A DNA stretch of 64,000 nucleotides from Cunninghamia lanceolata (Eukaryota > Streptophyta > Pinopsida > Cupressales > Cupressaceae), in the NCBI GenBank assembly GCA_027924645.1, contig BSBN01000763.1:930001-994000 (forward strand), written 5' to 3'. This document shows positions 1 to 12,400 of the stretch, one piece after another. Every line of letters starts with the position of its first letter. Within the stretch, counting starts at the first letter, position 1. The notes beneath the pieces were generated by a model. It made no database searches. It had not been told where the DNA came from and saw only the letters and a list, made by a program, of their open reading frames with translations. The position numbers were made by a program, and so were the translations under genes.

Positions 1-690
1 TTGCATAGGGGTCAAACCTAGTCACAATAGAGTAGTTGTTGAGAGAAGCATCCCATATCACTCCTGCACCATATGAACTTATCTATGCTTATGGGCTTCA
101 TTAAAGCATCAATAACATTCTCTAATATATCCATCTTATCAAGCACAACCCTCTTATCATCCACCATGTCACAAACAAAGTGGTATTGCACATCAACGTG
201 CTTCATCCTGACACCCTCACATGAACCATAAGTTTTTTCACAAAGTAGATGGCATGCTCTAACTATCACACTTGATCACCATTATATCCTATCTCAATGT
301 GATGTCCAAACATATTCTTTGAAGCCATATTACCTCCTTACATGGATGAGTAGCTTCCATATGTTCTATCTCTATTGTCAAAAGAGCAACCACAACCTAT
401 TGTTAACTCATCCAACTAACCACACCACCAAACATAGTAAACACATACCCACCAATAGACCTCCTACTATCAATACCACCTACATCAGAATCAACAAATC
501 CCTAAATATTTAAAGGTCCTATCTGAGACTTATCCTCCTTGGTAGTAAAGTGAAAACTGTGATGTGTCTTTAAATACCTCTAAACTCTCTTAATCATACT
601 CTAATGTTCCTTCCCTAGTTTAGGCATAAATTATCTCAAAACTCCCATTACTTAGGCAATATTTGGGGTATGTACACCAACATGGGGGAC
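1..690 (-). pseudogene. Ty1/copia RT tail and RNase H remnant
   Basis: Read on the minus strand, this is the C-terminal part of a copia Pol. In order it shows MPKLGKEHWSMIKRVLRYLK (about 630-570), GFVDSDVGGIDSRRSIGGY (about 500-440), and HVDVQYHFVCDMV followed by DALMKPISIDKFIWCR (about 195-50). These match the usual copia sequence around the RNase H catalytic Asp (DSD), the HIDVRYHFIRD block and the DxxTKPL block. Stops and small frameshifts interrupt it, so it is dead. It lies just downstream of Gag on the same strand, with protease, integrase and most of RT missing, so a large internal deletion is likely. The 3' LTR would lie left of the window. Confidence 0.85.
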
Positions 691-827
691 AAAAAGTGGC
701 CAAACATGTAACTTAAAACATAACACGTATGAGTTTTTTGGAGCATGTACATGTTATAATGCATATGTATTACCTTCTAAACTAATTAAATCCCTCCATT
801 AGGCTTGGAATAAATTTAAAATTTTCA

Positions 828-1471
828 AGTCTAAGGGTTGGATTGATAGTTTAGGCACCCAAGTATGTGTTTTACAAAAATAATGTCAAAATTTATCTTC
901 ATCAGATATACACATTTTAGATCAAAATTACATGAAACCTCCACCAAAACATTGATCATCTCTTCAGAAAGCAACAAACCCACCACCTCATCAATCTTCA
1001 ACTTTGAAGTGGTGTTGTTGACAACCATTTTGATATTGTCCCAACTATTGGACAAAGAATATAGGAGGACAATAAATTATTTCTCCTCATCCATCTTTAC
1101 ATCCATAGATGCCAATTGGCTCACCAAAGTGTTAAACACATTTATATGCTTTGTCATTGAGTCACCATCAATCATCTTTAGTGAATACAAACTCTTCCAT
1201 AGAAAAACTTATTCACTAGGGTCTTTGTTTGATACAGATTTCCAATCTTATCCCAAAGCTTCTTGGCAGTGGTCTTCATCACAATATTTAACAATTTTGA
1301 ATCTTTAAGACATAGCCTAATGAGACTCTTTACCTTTCAATCAAATTCATCTTTCATATTAGATGCTTTTTGATCTGCTATCGTAACCCATAAATATCCA
1401 TCCATGAGAAAATACTTCATCTTGAGCTTCCATAGCTCAAAGTCACCTCCATTGAATTTTTTCACTTCCAT
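828..1471 (-). pseudogene. Ty1/copia Gag (UBN2-type) remnant
   Basis: The minus-strand reading begins at ATG 1471 with MEVKKFNGGDFELWKLKMKY. It continues through LWDKIGNLYQTKTLVNKFF, DEEEKLLSSYILC and SWDNIKMVVNNTTSKLKID. These are hallmark segments of plant copia Gag, the capsid that packages element RNA in cytoplasmic particles. A stop (TGA) follows about 44 codons in, and later segments sit in different frames. No zinc knuckle is visible before the sequence runs into the RNase H remnant. The start is chosen because this Met-Glu-Val-x-Lys-Phe opening is usual for the family. Confidence 0.85.
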
Positions 1472-1592
1472 TCTACATGTGCTTGCGATAATTGTAACCT
1501 AAAAATGAGATCACTACAAAAAAATCCCACTCAAACAATGATTAATAGAACTAAGTCATATTCGTCTTTACATGGATCTAACAAGCTAGCTA

Positions 1593-1610
1593 GGCTCTCA
1601 TGTACCAAAT
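1593..1610 (-). other. degenerate primer binding site (iMet type)
   Basis: The minus-strand sequence TTTGGTACATGAGAGCC resembles the copia primer site TGGTATCAGAGCC, complementary to initiator tRNA-Met. It sits between the LTR and Gag, as expected. Confidence 0.6.
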
Positions 1611-2163
1611 GAAAGAAATAATACAAAGATATGTAAACAATTTCCACAATTAACCCTACAAGAAGACTATCACAAGCTATTTGACCTACATAATTTTTAG
1701 TAGTATTATGAAATAACTTCACAAATAAATACCAAGAATAAAAAACTGTAATGAAGCACACACATGATATACCTTGGAAAAATCCTTTTGAGATAAACCT
1801 AGCCTCTAAAGCTCCAAACTAATGTATTATTCAACAACTAAAAGAATTATAATACAATTCTAAGCTCCAAGATCTTCTAGGAGATCCAACACCCACACTA
1901 AAGGAGGAACCAAGAATAAGATGATGTGAATAGCCTCATATCTAAGCCCTCTATTCATAGGCAAGAAAGCAACAATTTGAGATAAGCTTACTAGAAGCTT
2001 CTAAACCACTTTGCCACCAATATTTAATGTCCCAAGCAAAAATAGTAAATGCATTCACCCAATGAGCCTAATTGACCATGTGCTCACTAAACTATGCCAC
2101 CCACCTAGCCCTCACTTCCCCAATGTTCTACCCACATGAAATATTTATGTAATTTCATATACA
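1611..2163 (-). mobile_element. copia LTR, 5' LTR of the remnant
   Basis: On the minus strand it begins TGTATATGAAATTACATAAA at 2163 and ends in CA at the PBS. The minus-strand motif CTATGAATAGAG (plus 1949-1960) is the likely TATA box. A polypurine-like string, TTAAGGGAGGT, stands immediately upstream of the LTR start, which is normally seen only before a 3' LTR (see findings). Confidence 0.65.
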
Positions 2164-2353
2164 ACCTCCCTTAAGAAAATATTGTACAATACCTTCCCAA
2201 CATCAATCACTTATTTGATGTAGTAAACTCTTTAATTGATTGCTAGATTTCCTCTCCATTTTATAATAAATTTTATTGTTAAATTAATTAATCTATGACA
2301 ACCTGATTGTAAAGTAGAACATTATTTAAATAGTTACCTTAATACTAGTCTAG

Positions 2354-2455
2354 TTTATAAAACAATTCTTTAAAACCTACAATTATATTGTATTTTATAA
2401 AACAATTCTTTAAAACGTATAATTGTATTGTATTTTATAAAACAATTCTTAAAAT
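2354..2455. repeat. 40-bp tandem repeat, about 2.5 copies
   Basis: TTTATAAAACAATTCTTTAA recurs at about 2354, 2393 and 2433. The rest of 2164-2930 is AT-rich with no coding signal that I can see. Confidence 0.8.
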
Positions 2456-2931
2456 TTATGAAGAACTTAAACAATAGATGAGTTGTAATTTTAAACAATT
2501 TATAAACCAAAAAAATTTAGTAGCTCCCCACATACATTTGTGACTGTATCACTAAACCTCTCAACTTATATAGTATTTTAAAAAGAGCTTAAACAATGGA
2601 TAAATTGTAGTTTCAACTTTAATTCAAAGAAAACTGTAAAAAAAATTAATAACTAGGTAGAGCAGGTAAGTTATCTGCTGACTTTTACAGTAATAAACTT
2701 TTCTTTTTTAAAAGGCACTAACTATTCCAAAATATGATTGGAATAAAAATGGTTCATGCATGCACCCATGATGTTTCTCTGTATATTATTCTGAACTTGT
2801 GCAGACTGCAGCAACAAGGGCGTGGGAAATACAATCATATTTAAAGTCAAATGAACAAACAATTTAATAAATTATTTGAGCACAAGGCCTGAACATTGCA
2901 TGGCCTTATCACCATTATAATTATATCCATA

Positions 2932-2944
2932 TTTTATATATAAG
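2932..2944 (+). promoter_or_regulatory. putative TATA box of the 2997-6103 gene
   Basis: TTTTATATATAAG lies about 55-65 bp before the ATG at 2997, which would give a short 5' leader. Position and sequence are the only support. Confidence 0.5.
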
Positions 2945-2996
2945 TAACGATAGAGGCCAGTTCAACCTTCAGATCTAAAGGCTGAGTATCATCCTC

Positions 2997-5900
2997 ATGG
3001 CTGTGCTTTTATCTAGATTTCTGCAGTTTCCAATCAATGTGCCTGACAAGAATGCCAATGTAGAGGACTCTGTGACTTCCATGGAATGTATGGCAGCTGA
3101 AACAGAATTTGATTTTGTAGTCAACAATAATGTAAATGTAAAGGATAGACTATTGAATTCCCCTGCCAGTGTTCTCTGTGGGGATGCCATGCACAGCATT
3201 AGAATAATTGATGATATGATATCTGAGGTTGAAGATGCAAAGAGTAATCTGGATGATGGTGATGAGAATGAGGAGGATGATAAAGCTATGGAGAAAGTCA
3301 TGTACAAATTTGCCAGCTGTTTGGTGGATAATGTTCTCAAACAATCCTCATGTCGAAAGTCTCGAGGGTGTAGAGAAAATGATTTTCTGTATGATGAAAG
3401 CTTTCGTCTGGATAAGGGACTGAAATTCAAGATCAGCATGGAAGTTCACCACCTGTACCGTTCCAGTCATATTGGCTTGGGTGAAGATAAAGAAATTTCT
3501 TCCATTGCGGAAGAGGGGGCGGCAGCTTCTAGAAGTTATGAGAAACATGATAATGTTGTTGAAGCAGATGAAGTGAGGAAGGATTCGATGATGTTAGATC
3601 TCCCTCCTCGTCTTCAGCAGGCCTCCAACAGAAACCCCCTGCATCTGAATTCTGATTCTACTCGCTTCCAATCTTCTTGTTGTCGATCACCACTTTTATG
3701 TGCTAAAAATGCAACCAAGAAAATTGTCGCCAAGCCAGCACTGCACAATGCTGTGAAAATCCAGCGGGATTTTATGGTAATTGCTATTTTGTTTATTTTG
3801 ATTAATTTATTTATGGTATATGTGTTTTTAGTTTTTTTTTTTTTAAAATGGAGATCATCCACAAGTTCCTCATTCCGCCAAATTCACTCAGGGCATGAGC
3901 CTTAGGCTGAACTTCTTGGACTGAGAGCCAAGAATTCAGGGGGTATCCATAGCCAAGAACTCAGGGGGTATCCATTCCGCCAAATTTGCTCGTGGCATGC
4001 ATGAGCCTTAGGCTGAACCTCTTGGGCTGAGAGCCAAGGACTGAGGGGTATCTATTCCACCAAATTCGCTCGGGGAATGAGCCTTAGGCTGAACCTCTTG
4101 GGCTGAGAGCCAAGGACTGAGGGGTATCACCCTTATGGTGTCGGGGGCCTTGCACTCAACAAGACTTGATCCCTGGTCGGCTCATTCAGAACCTTTCAAC
4201 TTCACCAGTAGATAGACCAAGGGCCCTTTGATATGTTTTTAGTTTGATAATAACCAGTCAGTGCATTCTAATTAACAATTCGCTACTTACGAAGGAGCTG
4301 TTTCTATATAAACAATCTATATATTGACTACAACATACATATTGTTTAAACTTTTCTGTGTTTTCAAGTTAAACATATTTAGCACATTTTTTTAGTTAGA
4401 CAGTGGTAAGTTTTCTTTGTGGTTCCTTGAATAAAAGCTCAGTTGATACCTTACAGTACTTGTAAAGGAAGAGCTTAAAGTGCCGGTGTTTTGTAGTCAA
4501 TACACCGATTGTTTATGTGTGGGACCCACTTCTAATTTATTTATGGTATATGTGTTTTTTAATTTGATAGGAACCAGTCAGTGCATTGTAATTAACAATT
4601 CGTTACTTATAAAGGAGTTGATTCTATATAAACAATCTGTATATTGACTACAACATACAGATTGTTTAAAATTTTGTGTGTTTTCAAGCTAAACATAATC
4701 AGCACATTTTTAAGTTAGAAAGTGGTAAGTTTTCTTTGTGGTTCCTTGAATAAAAGATCAGCTGATACCTTACAGTACCTGTTGTAAAGGAAGAGCTTAA
4801 AGTGTAGTCAACATACTGGTTGTTTATGTATGGGACTTGCTCTCATGGTGGGAGTGGGTCCCACAGATAAATAACCAGTGTGTTGCGGCACTTTATGGTG
4901 AGTGCGTTTATATAGGGACCTGGGTTCTATGTAAATAATTGGTGTGTTAACCACAACACGCAGATTGTTTATGGGAACAAGTCCCACACATAAATAACTG
5001 GTGCATTGACTACAACACACTAGCAAACACACCAGCACTTTATGGTGAGTGTGTTTATATGGGAGCAGGTCCCATAGATAAATAACCAGTGTGTTGCGTA
5101 CTTTAGGTGAGTGCATTTATATGGGGACCTGGGTTCTATGTAGACAATTGGTGTGTTAACCACAACACAGATTATTTATGGGAACAGGTCCCACACATAA
5201 ATAATTGGTGCATTGACTACAACACATCGGGACCTTAGGTGAGTGTGTTTATATGGAGACTTGGGTTCTATGTAAACAATTGGTGTGTTAACCACAACAC
5301 ACAGATTGTTTATATAAAAACTTGATTCCAAACTAGCACTTTACGGTGAGCATGTTTATATGGGGATCTAGGTTCTATGTAAACAATTAGTGTATTAACC
5401 ACAACACACAGATTATTTATATAAGAACCTGAATCAGCACATAAAGCATGGACTATTTAAATGGCTGACTGACTTGAACTGGCTTTTCTTTGAAATAAAA
5501 AGGTTCCAACCCTTTTGGTAAACTCATGGGATAAAAGTTTAGAATTCTGTGACTCGTTTTTCTAGATTAATGAAATTAGTACAATATGCTAACAAAATTC
5601 ATGTTTGTTTTATATTTCAGTTAAAACTATGGGCAAACAGTCGACATTTGATGCTTGCAGGAAAATCTAAGGTGGTTTTTTCCTCTATTAAAACTTTTAT
5701 ATAGTTAAGTTAAAGATGAACAGTCTATAAGTTATTTGTTATTAGTACTGTTTAACCTTTACCCGTTGTAAAGGGCTTATTGTTGTATGCGTCAGTTCAA
5801 GCGGCCTTTATGCTTGCGACCTTTGTGTGAGGGAGATCCAGATTTCAGGTAAGCCAAGCTTAATGCAACCAAATTAGATTATTTACAGTAACGGTTGAAG

Positions 5901-6103
5901 ATTTGGTGCACAAAGTCCCAAACAATCTAGATCTGCTTTGAAGCTACAAATTTCAATTTGTTTTTCTTATTATAAAGACAGACGGATCTTTTTGTCAAAT
6001 TGTTAGGACACGGGAATGGCTGCTATCTCTAGCTATTAGATTTCGATCCAAGTGCAAGAAGCTCATGTGTGCAAGCACAACATTATGCTTACCTCCAACT
6101 TGA
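2997..6103 (+). CDS. candidate four-exon plant gene, unknown function
   Basis: Exon 1 (2997-3776) encodes 260 residues: an acidic stretch near residues 78-100 (DDGDENEEDDKAMEK), then Ser/Arg/Lys-rich sequence. It ends at ATG|GTAATT. Exon 2 (5621-5671) follows TTTATATTTCAG and encodes LKLWANSRHLMLAGKSK, then a GT donor. Exon 3 (5796-5848) follows GTATGCGTCAG, reads FKRPLCLRPLCEGDPDF and ends AG|GTAAGC. Exon 4 (6007-6103) follows TTGTTAG, contributes RTREWLLSLAIRFRSKCKK and stops at TGA 6101. The phases are compatible at all three junctions, giving about 326 residues. If exon 1 ran on without splicing it would only gain a hydrophobic tail. I recognise no domain; probably a host gene fragment or rapidly evolving gene. 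A TATA box precedes it. The splice model is inference from sequence alone. Confidence 0.55.
3871..4128 (+). repeat. intron 1 minisatellite A, three copies of about 80-100 bp
   Basis: Units begin ATTCCGCCAAATT at 3871 and 3973 and ATTCCACCAAATT at 4054. Each carries GAGCCTTAGGCTGAAC and GAGAGCCAAG. A partial extra copy of the unit end (GCCAAGAACTCAGGGGGTATC) lies near 3950. Confidence 0.85.
4222..4820 (+). repeat. intron 1 tandem duplication B, about 320-bp unit
   Basis: Two similar copies start with ATGGTATATGTGTTTTT-like sequence (before 4230 and at about 4543). Both contain AACCAGTCAGTGCATT, TATATAAACAATCT and GGTTCCTTGAATAAAAG. A third fragment of the start is at 3812-3832, at the beginning of the intron. 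Confidence 0.8.
4830..5440 (+). repeat. intron 1 minisatellite C, about four copies
   Basis: The phrases GGTTCTATGTAAACAATTGG, GTGTTAACCACAACACA and GTGAGTGTGTTTATATGG recur at roughly 120-190 bp spacing. Short open frames here on the minus strand only translate the repeat. Confidence 0.8.
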
Positions 6104-7239
6104 AAGTAGAGGTTTCAGTGAACAGTCACATAATGTTTTAGTAACCTACTGTCTAGTCCCAAAGGGGCAGAAATAAACAAATAAGTTTGCTACATTTTAC
6201 AGTTTCCACTGCCCAATGGAGTCATGGGTTTGGTTTAATACAAATTTGCAACTTACTCTTACAAGGGTGTTATTGGAAGCTTTGTTTTTTTGGTTTGATT
6301 TCACTGTTATTGACAAAGTGAATACTTTATCTATTTGCATATAAGTTGGTTTATTGGAAAAAAAATTGGTGTTTTGAAAGAGAGGTCACATATACTATAA
6401 GCTGCCTATAAACTAAGTTGTTCAACATTGTAGATCATAAAATGTGTGAAGTGTTTGAAACATTTCAATCAAATGATACAATTTTGTTTTGATTGAAATT
6501 GAAATTAAAACATGCATCAATATTATTAACAATACATTAGAGGTTCTCTTTCTTATTTTAAAATATTGTTATTTCACTTTTATAAAATGAACAAATTTAC
6601 CAACTAATGTATATATGAAACCATCAAAGCTAAACTTCTCACAATACATGTGAAATTGGCTAATTCTCCTCAAGATATGTTGATGTGTTTGAATACAATC
6701 TCTTATACACTTTATAAATAATTTATTCAACTTACTAAAAATTAATTCTATATTAGAGACTAAATACTAAAAATTGAACCTTTAGTTACAAAGAAAAAGT
6801 TGTAAGTTTGGTATTTTTATAAATGAAATTATAGTTTTATTATAAAATTATAAATAATAATGCTAGAAATTGTACCTGTAAGTATAAATGGATAGTTGAT
6901 AGCCACATGCACTTATAGGTATATTGGATTATTATTACATTTTTTATATAAGGTATTCTAAATAAAATAAGACTAATAAACTTATAAATATAAGTGCCTA
7001 TCAACCATCTACTTGCACTTAAAGTACAACTTCTAATTTATGAAATTGTTAAATGAAATGACACATGAATATTTAATAAATTTGGTGCATATCCTTTCAA
7101 AACCATCTTTGAATCTAATTAAAGATAGACATGAACATTAAATTAAAAAGTAATAATTTATAGGGTTGAGTTAAAAAATAATAATTTATAGGGCTGTAAA
7201 ACATGACTCTTGTTAATGGGTTAATTGTCTCTAAGAATA
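6104..7239. other. AT-rich intergenic sequence
   Basis: No coding, RNA-gene or element signature is visible. The first part would be 3' UTR if the gene model is right. Confidence 0.6.
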
Positions 7240-7452
7240 ATAAAAGGATAGAGAAATAGAAATCCCCTTTGCTAGGTGGGAAGCTTAACTTTGATAGAGC
7301 TTCTCATGGTAATCCTTGTCTAGTAGGTGCCAGATATGTGTTCTGGGACACTTTGGGTGCCTTTGTGTTTGGAGGCTCTTGCTATTTGGGGATCAAAACT
7401 AATAATGAAGATGAATGGGAGGCACTCTTAGTGGGTATGATCTTAGTGTACT
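7240..7452 (+). pseudogene. RNase H (RVT_3-type) domain, piece 1 of 3
   Basis: It reads GGKLNFDRASHGNPCLVGAR, then GIKTNNEDEWEALLVGM. This is the start of the RNase H domain found at the end of plant LINE polyproteins (family form KLNFDGASRGNPGPAG, TNNEAEALALL). The first catalytic Asp and the Glu are present. The frame stops when element G begins at 7453. Pieces 2 (37271-37489) and 3 (47119-47183) continue the same domain. No RT lies upstream, so this is a 5'-truncated LINE or a stand-alone RNase H pseudogene. Confidence 0.8.
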
Positions 7453-8113
7453 TGATGTAGTCATGGATAGAGGGTCCGAGTGAAGGATTGTCCAACCATG
7501 CAACGATTTGAAATAACACACCATTACATAGTGAAAACTCAATGAAATAGAAAAATAACACTATGATCTTTATTGATGCTCAATCATGAATGAAATACAA
7601 TTTTCCACAATGGGCTTCCAACATGCTAGGCCTTAGTTGAGTTTGATTATAGAATATATGCAAATTGTAGAATTCAATTGATATCTCAATGCTCCACACT
7701 CACTCTCTCACTCTCCCCCTCTTCCTTTCTGAACTTCCTTTCTTCCAAATGGTTATCAACAATGTTTATATAACAGTTTCAAGCCTTATAAATGATCTTA
7801 GTTGGATGCAAGGTGGTACAAAGCTCAATGTCTCATAGAGTGTGTAGTTGGCCAAACGTGTAGATGAATCTCCCAAATTGAATGCAGTTATGATGGATTG
7901 ATGAATCTTCATGTGATTCACACCATAAGAACTCGTGGGTCCATTGTACCTTGATATGTGTTCCTTTGTTACCGCAAACTTTGGAAAGCTATCACAAGCC
8001 ATGAACAGTGATATGAGTGTAAGCCTATCAAGCCTGATAAAATATCAAAAAACTAAATTATGTCATTGCAGTGATTAGAAACTTCTAGAAAGTGAATATG
8101 ACATTGAAGGACC
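7453..8113 (-). repeat. element G 3' LTR, distal piece
   Basis: The piece from TGATGTAGTCATGG to GGACC aligns with 36442-37090 (shared GTGAAGGATTGTCCAACCATG and AACACTATGATCTTTATTGA). It is interrupted after GGACC by element E and continues at 33606. Confidence 0.85.
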
Positions 8114-9219
8114 TATTGATAATTGACAGGGGGGTGAATCAGTTATCTAAATTAACTTAACCTTCTATTCTTCTTTAATAACTAGTGCAACATCAAAACA
8201 AATAAGCATCCATAATCATGAAAGAGGAAACAAAGTCAATTCACATAACACAATGATTTTGACCTGGAAAACCCTGTTAAGGGAAAAACCACAGGGTGAC
8301 TAACCCAAGAATGTATTCTCTTTTAGAAGAATAGAAATACAAAAATGACACTTGCCAATTAGGGCTCACTGCCCGAGCACACTGCTCACAAGAGGCTCAC
8401 TGCCTACAAGAGACTCACTGTCTACAAGATACAAAGAAAGTAACAAGATACTTGAACTGATGAGAAGCATCCACATATGCTAGGGTTCAGTTTCGATTAG
8501 GCTCAATATACTGATCTATTGCACTTCATTCTTCCTCTTCTTTGGTGCTGCTGTCCTGTCACATACCGGACCTGTATTATTGTTGTCACACTGCTCTTCT
8601 ACTTTTCTTTGCACCACAAAACACACCATGCACACCTTCACATCCAAATCCATCTGGTATATATATCCGCACTAATGATTTCAACACCTTTCTAGTCGGC
8701 ATTCGGAATAGTCAATATTTTCCCAAACTCTGATATGTCAGCTGAATCCTTACTTATCAAGTGATGTGTATCAAGGAGATGCTTATAGAAGTCATTAATC
8801 ATGTCAGTCAATCATGAATGATACCTCAAGAAACTTGATCACCATCAATAACTCATCCGAATTAAGGTCTAATGCTCTGCCGGTTAGTTCTTCCTTAGTT
8901 TACTCTGCCAAACAGGAACCCAACACTTAGGTGTTCATATCTTTTCACTCTTACATCACCGAAGGCTCAATCTCTGGAATATATTAGTCAAGGTACTCCA
9001 CTTGACTTCCCCAAGTCCACGCTTTACTAAGATACTTACTCTGAGAGATCCAGACCTGACTGTCAGACCTTGCTACATACTCTGTTCTTGCTTATCGGAC
9101 CAAGATACACTTCAGTCTGTATTTTGGTATGGTCATATCATGTCCTGCAGATGTGTGGGATGGACTTTGTTTCCATCAATGACAACACTCAAGAAGCTAC
9201 ATAATGTCTCTTGCCAACA
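8114..9219 (-). repeat. element E 3' LTR (1106 bp)
   Basis: Read on the minus strand it starts TGTTGGCAAGAGAC at 9219 and ends near TTATCAATA at 8114. It aligns with the split 5' LTR. A TATA-like TATATATAT (8658-8666) is the likely promoter on the minus strand. Confidence 0.85.
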
Positions 9220-9380
9220 ATCTCCCCCTTTGGCATTGATGGCAACACTTAGTGAAAAATGACTGTCACACTATACTCCCCCTTGGCTGATGCTCTATTC
9301 TAATGTACACTTTTCTGGAGCTCCCCCTTAGCTGGATCCCACATTTTCACTGCTCCTCACTCCCCCTTTGACATCAATGA
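9220..9380 (-). other. cluster of four polypurine tracts
   Basis: Minus-strand CCAAAGGGGGAGAT abuts the LTR (9220-9233). Further copies of AAGGGGGAG lie at about 9277-9287, 9320-9329 and 9359-9372, some with the neighbouring phrase TTGATGYCAAAGGGGGAG. Plus-strand priming uses such a tract next to the 3' LTR. Repeated tracts are a known Sirevirus trait. Confidence 0.8.
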
Positions 9381-9462
9381 CAAAGGGTAGAATCTGCACA
9401 CTAAAATTTTCAATAAAAACAATCTATACATATCTGTATAAGTATATATATACAAGTTGTAC

Positions 9463-12400
9463 TTACATATACTTAAGTATATCTGTAAAAGTATTCTTCA
9501 ACTGTATAACTTCTGTCACCCAACTCTGCTTCATCCTGTCCAAAATTGAGATGTGACCACTCAATAGGAATGCAAAAGCTTCTGCCTTCTTGAGATTTGT
9601 CAGATCACTGGTTCGGGTTGTGGCCTGAGCGTCAGTTAGGGCTTCATGCATAGCCTCTAACTTAGGGATAATGATCCCTCTAAGTTCACTTAACCTGTTT
9701 ATTCTATTTTTCTTCTCCTTCTCAAGCTTCTTTATTTCATTTGTGACTGCAATAGTCTGACACTCTTGATTGATTATGGAAGAGGAGAGAGGATCAAAAC
9801 TTTGAGATAAACTTAACAGTTTATCCTCTTGCTCTTTTACTTTCTTCTCAATGTCCTTGGTCACTTTGGGCCAGGATAAACAAAATTTATATATATCTCC
9901 ACCATCTTTAAGAGCATTTTCTAAGCTCTTTATTCCAATATACATAACTCTCCTATCATTGGTTATTAGTCCTTGTACTTCGGAGAATCTCTTTCCCAAA
10001 AACTCCTTCCGGACCTTTTCTTCTGCTGACTTCTCTAAGGAATCAAAATGCGTATGAACAGAATTTACAAGAGACTTTAGATTACCAGATGTGGAGGCCA
10101 AAGGATCCTTTTGGAAGGATGGGATGATCTTCTCCAATACACCGGACACAGTTTGTATGAGCTCACAGTCTTCCATGTGAGACTTCAAAAATTTTTCTTT
10201 TGCCTCTACTTAAGTAAAGGATGCTAGCTTCATGGTTTGAACCAAGGAGAGGGAATCAAAATTGAATGGACCTTGAAGCAGTTCTAGTTCATCAAATTCC
10301 ATCATCTCTTTGGTCAAGAAATCTTTGACAGTTTCTGTAGTGTCTCTTGCCATAGACAGAGTCTTCTTTCCTTTTGCAGTCTCAGAACTGTCTCTTGGGG
10401 TCTTCTCTGTTTGGTCTTTTTCTTTTTCCTTTACTTCTTCTTCTTGACTAGTTTTCTCTAATCTTTCTTCTCCTTTAGATCCAGAATCTGCAGGGGAAAA
10501 CGAAGGAGAGATGTTTGCTTCTTTAAGGACTTCCTCTTCCGGAGCAGAGGAATCCAATTCCTTAGTTTTCTCCACACCTATTTCTTTTGAAAGTTCTACA
10601 TTTTTCTCTGTAGGATCTTCCTTTGATGTACTGAGTCCTTCATCATCCATGACAGAGGGTTCATCACCTAAGTCTTCTATAACAGGAATATTAATTCTTT
10701 TATAAGCATTCCGGAGGATCTCTTCTGTTTCTTTTGCCACTTTGTCAGTCTCTCCAAGCATAAGCTGATTCATTCTAGCTTTGCTCCGGAACTCATCTTT
10801 GCAATCTTTGAAGATCATATTCATTTGTTTCTGAGTGATTGAAGGATAGAGCTTAATAGCTATCTGTTCCCGGATCTTAAGGTCCTTTGCCTTAGCATTG
10901 TTCTTCCTTATTTCTAGTTCCTTCTCTAGGCTCTTAGGAATTAGAGATATGATTTCAATAAATGCCTTATTATAGATATTTAGATACCTGATTGTAGTTT
11001 CTTACAAGATCTTCTGGTCATCTTTATTATAATCATCATAGAATTCAGTCATTGGTTTTAGGTTCCCATCCATAGTGACTGATTTGACTACATCATCAAT
11101 GGACAGAGTGGGCCTTTCAACAAACTCTTCCGCCTCTACTTCACTAGATTTCTTCTTCTTCTTCTTCTTCATTTTCTTGATCTCCTCATCAGATTCTGTC
11201 TCTTCATCATCCTTCTGACTGATATAAGACCTTGTGGCATTTGTCTTAGTTCTCTTTTCTCCCTTTCCAGATGTCCTGACTTTCAGTTTTGATGCTTTCT
11301 GGCTCTTAGAGGTGGCAGGTGCAGAGCTCTTGGAGGATTTGGTTTGGGAGGGGGCTTGCACCGGAGCACTTTCTTGTTCAGTTTCTTGCCTTTCTTTTTC
11401 TGCCCTTTCCATCTTTCCTCTGTTTGCATCAAGTGCCTCCTTTGAAATTCCATGCCTCTTGGAAAATTCTTCAACTTCCCTCCTCACTTTTCTTTTCATT
11501 TCTGGTTGTCTTAGCTCCACATGAATCTTCACACTCAACTCTTCAAAGGTTCCAAACCTTTCTGCCTTAGGATCCTTGGGTTGACTTAGCATGTGTTGAA
11601 CATGTAGCTCTACAATTTTCTCATCTACTTCATACCCCATTGGCATGATCCAGACTTCCTTGGCTCCACTGCCTCTATTAGGCACTGATCAGTTTCTACC
11701 ATAAAGCATACTGTATCCTTATACTTTTCAACCAATGATTGGGGGATTCTTTCTCTGGCCTGCATCAAGCTTTGGAAGTTTTTGAAGTAACCCCACAATG
11801 CTATGTTTTGTGCCTTGGCATCACCAAGCCCATACAAATAATCCCTAATTTGTATGGCAATAGGTCTATCATTTTGCCATATCCAGCCACTAGATCCGAG
11901 TAGCTCATTCATGTAATAGAAGAACAGACAGAGTATCAAGCCACTGTATTTGAAAGAGTTCTTCTTGTCCTTCTTTATCTTCTGCATTTTCTCCAAGAGT
12001 TGGTTTAGAAGGAGCTCACAGAGATCATAGTCATCATTCTTCCTTAACATTTCATAAGCAGTGTAAATTGCTGTTCCAGAAACAAAATTCTCTTTGCTGG
12101 AGTGATATATCTTGTAGCCAATTATCATGGCGGCAAACTTGATATCTGGATCTGTGTTATCCTCAATTGTCATTGCTCTTTTATCAAATTTTGATCCGGT
12201 AGCCTCACTCACAATTTGGTTTTTGACTAATTTGAGAGTAGGTAACCCACCGGATGAGTGCAATCTGGTCACCGCCCTAATGGCATCCCTTGTGATCTTA
12301 AATGGCCTCATTAACCATATAAAGTTGTCATGCACTCAGCTTAGAATATACTGGACCCATTCATCTTCTGCAAAACAGGGGAAATGAATGTACTATGCAA

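Noticed and set aside
865..1308. 147-codon plus-strand ORF
   Set aside because: Opposite strand of the copia Gag remnant, whose minus-strand reading matches the family.
3614..3862. Minus-strand ORF over exon 1 with KKKKTKNTY
   Set aside because: Includes a poly-A/T run and crosses the putative splice site; no supporting motif.
4808..5116. Minus-strand open frame in intron 1
   Set aside because: Translation of minisatellite C; same peptide phrases repeat with the DNA unit.
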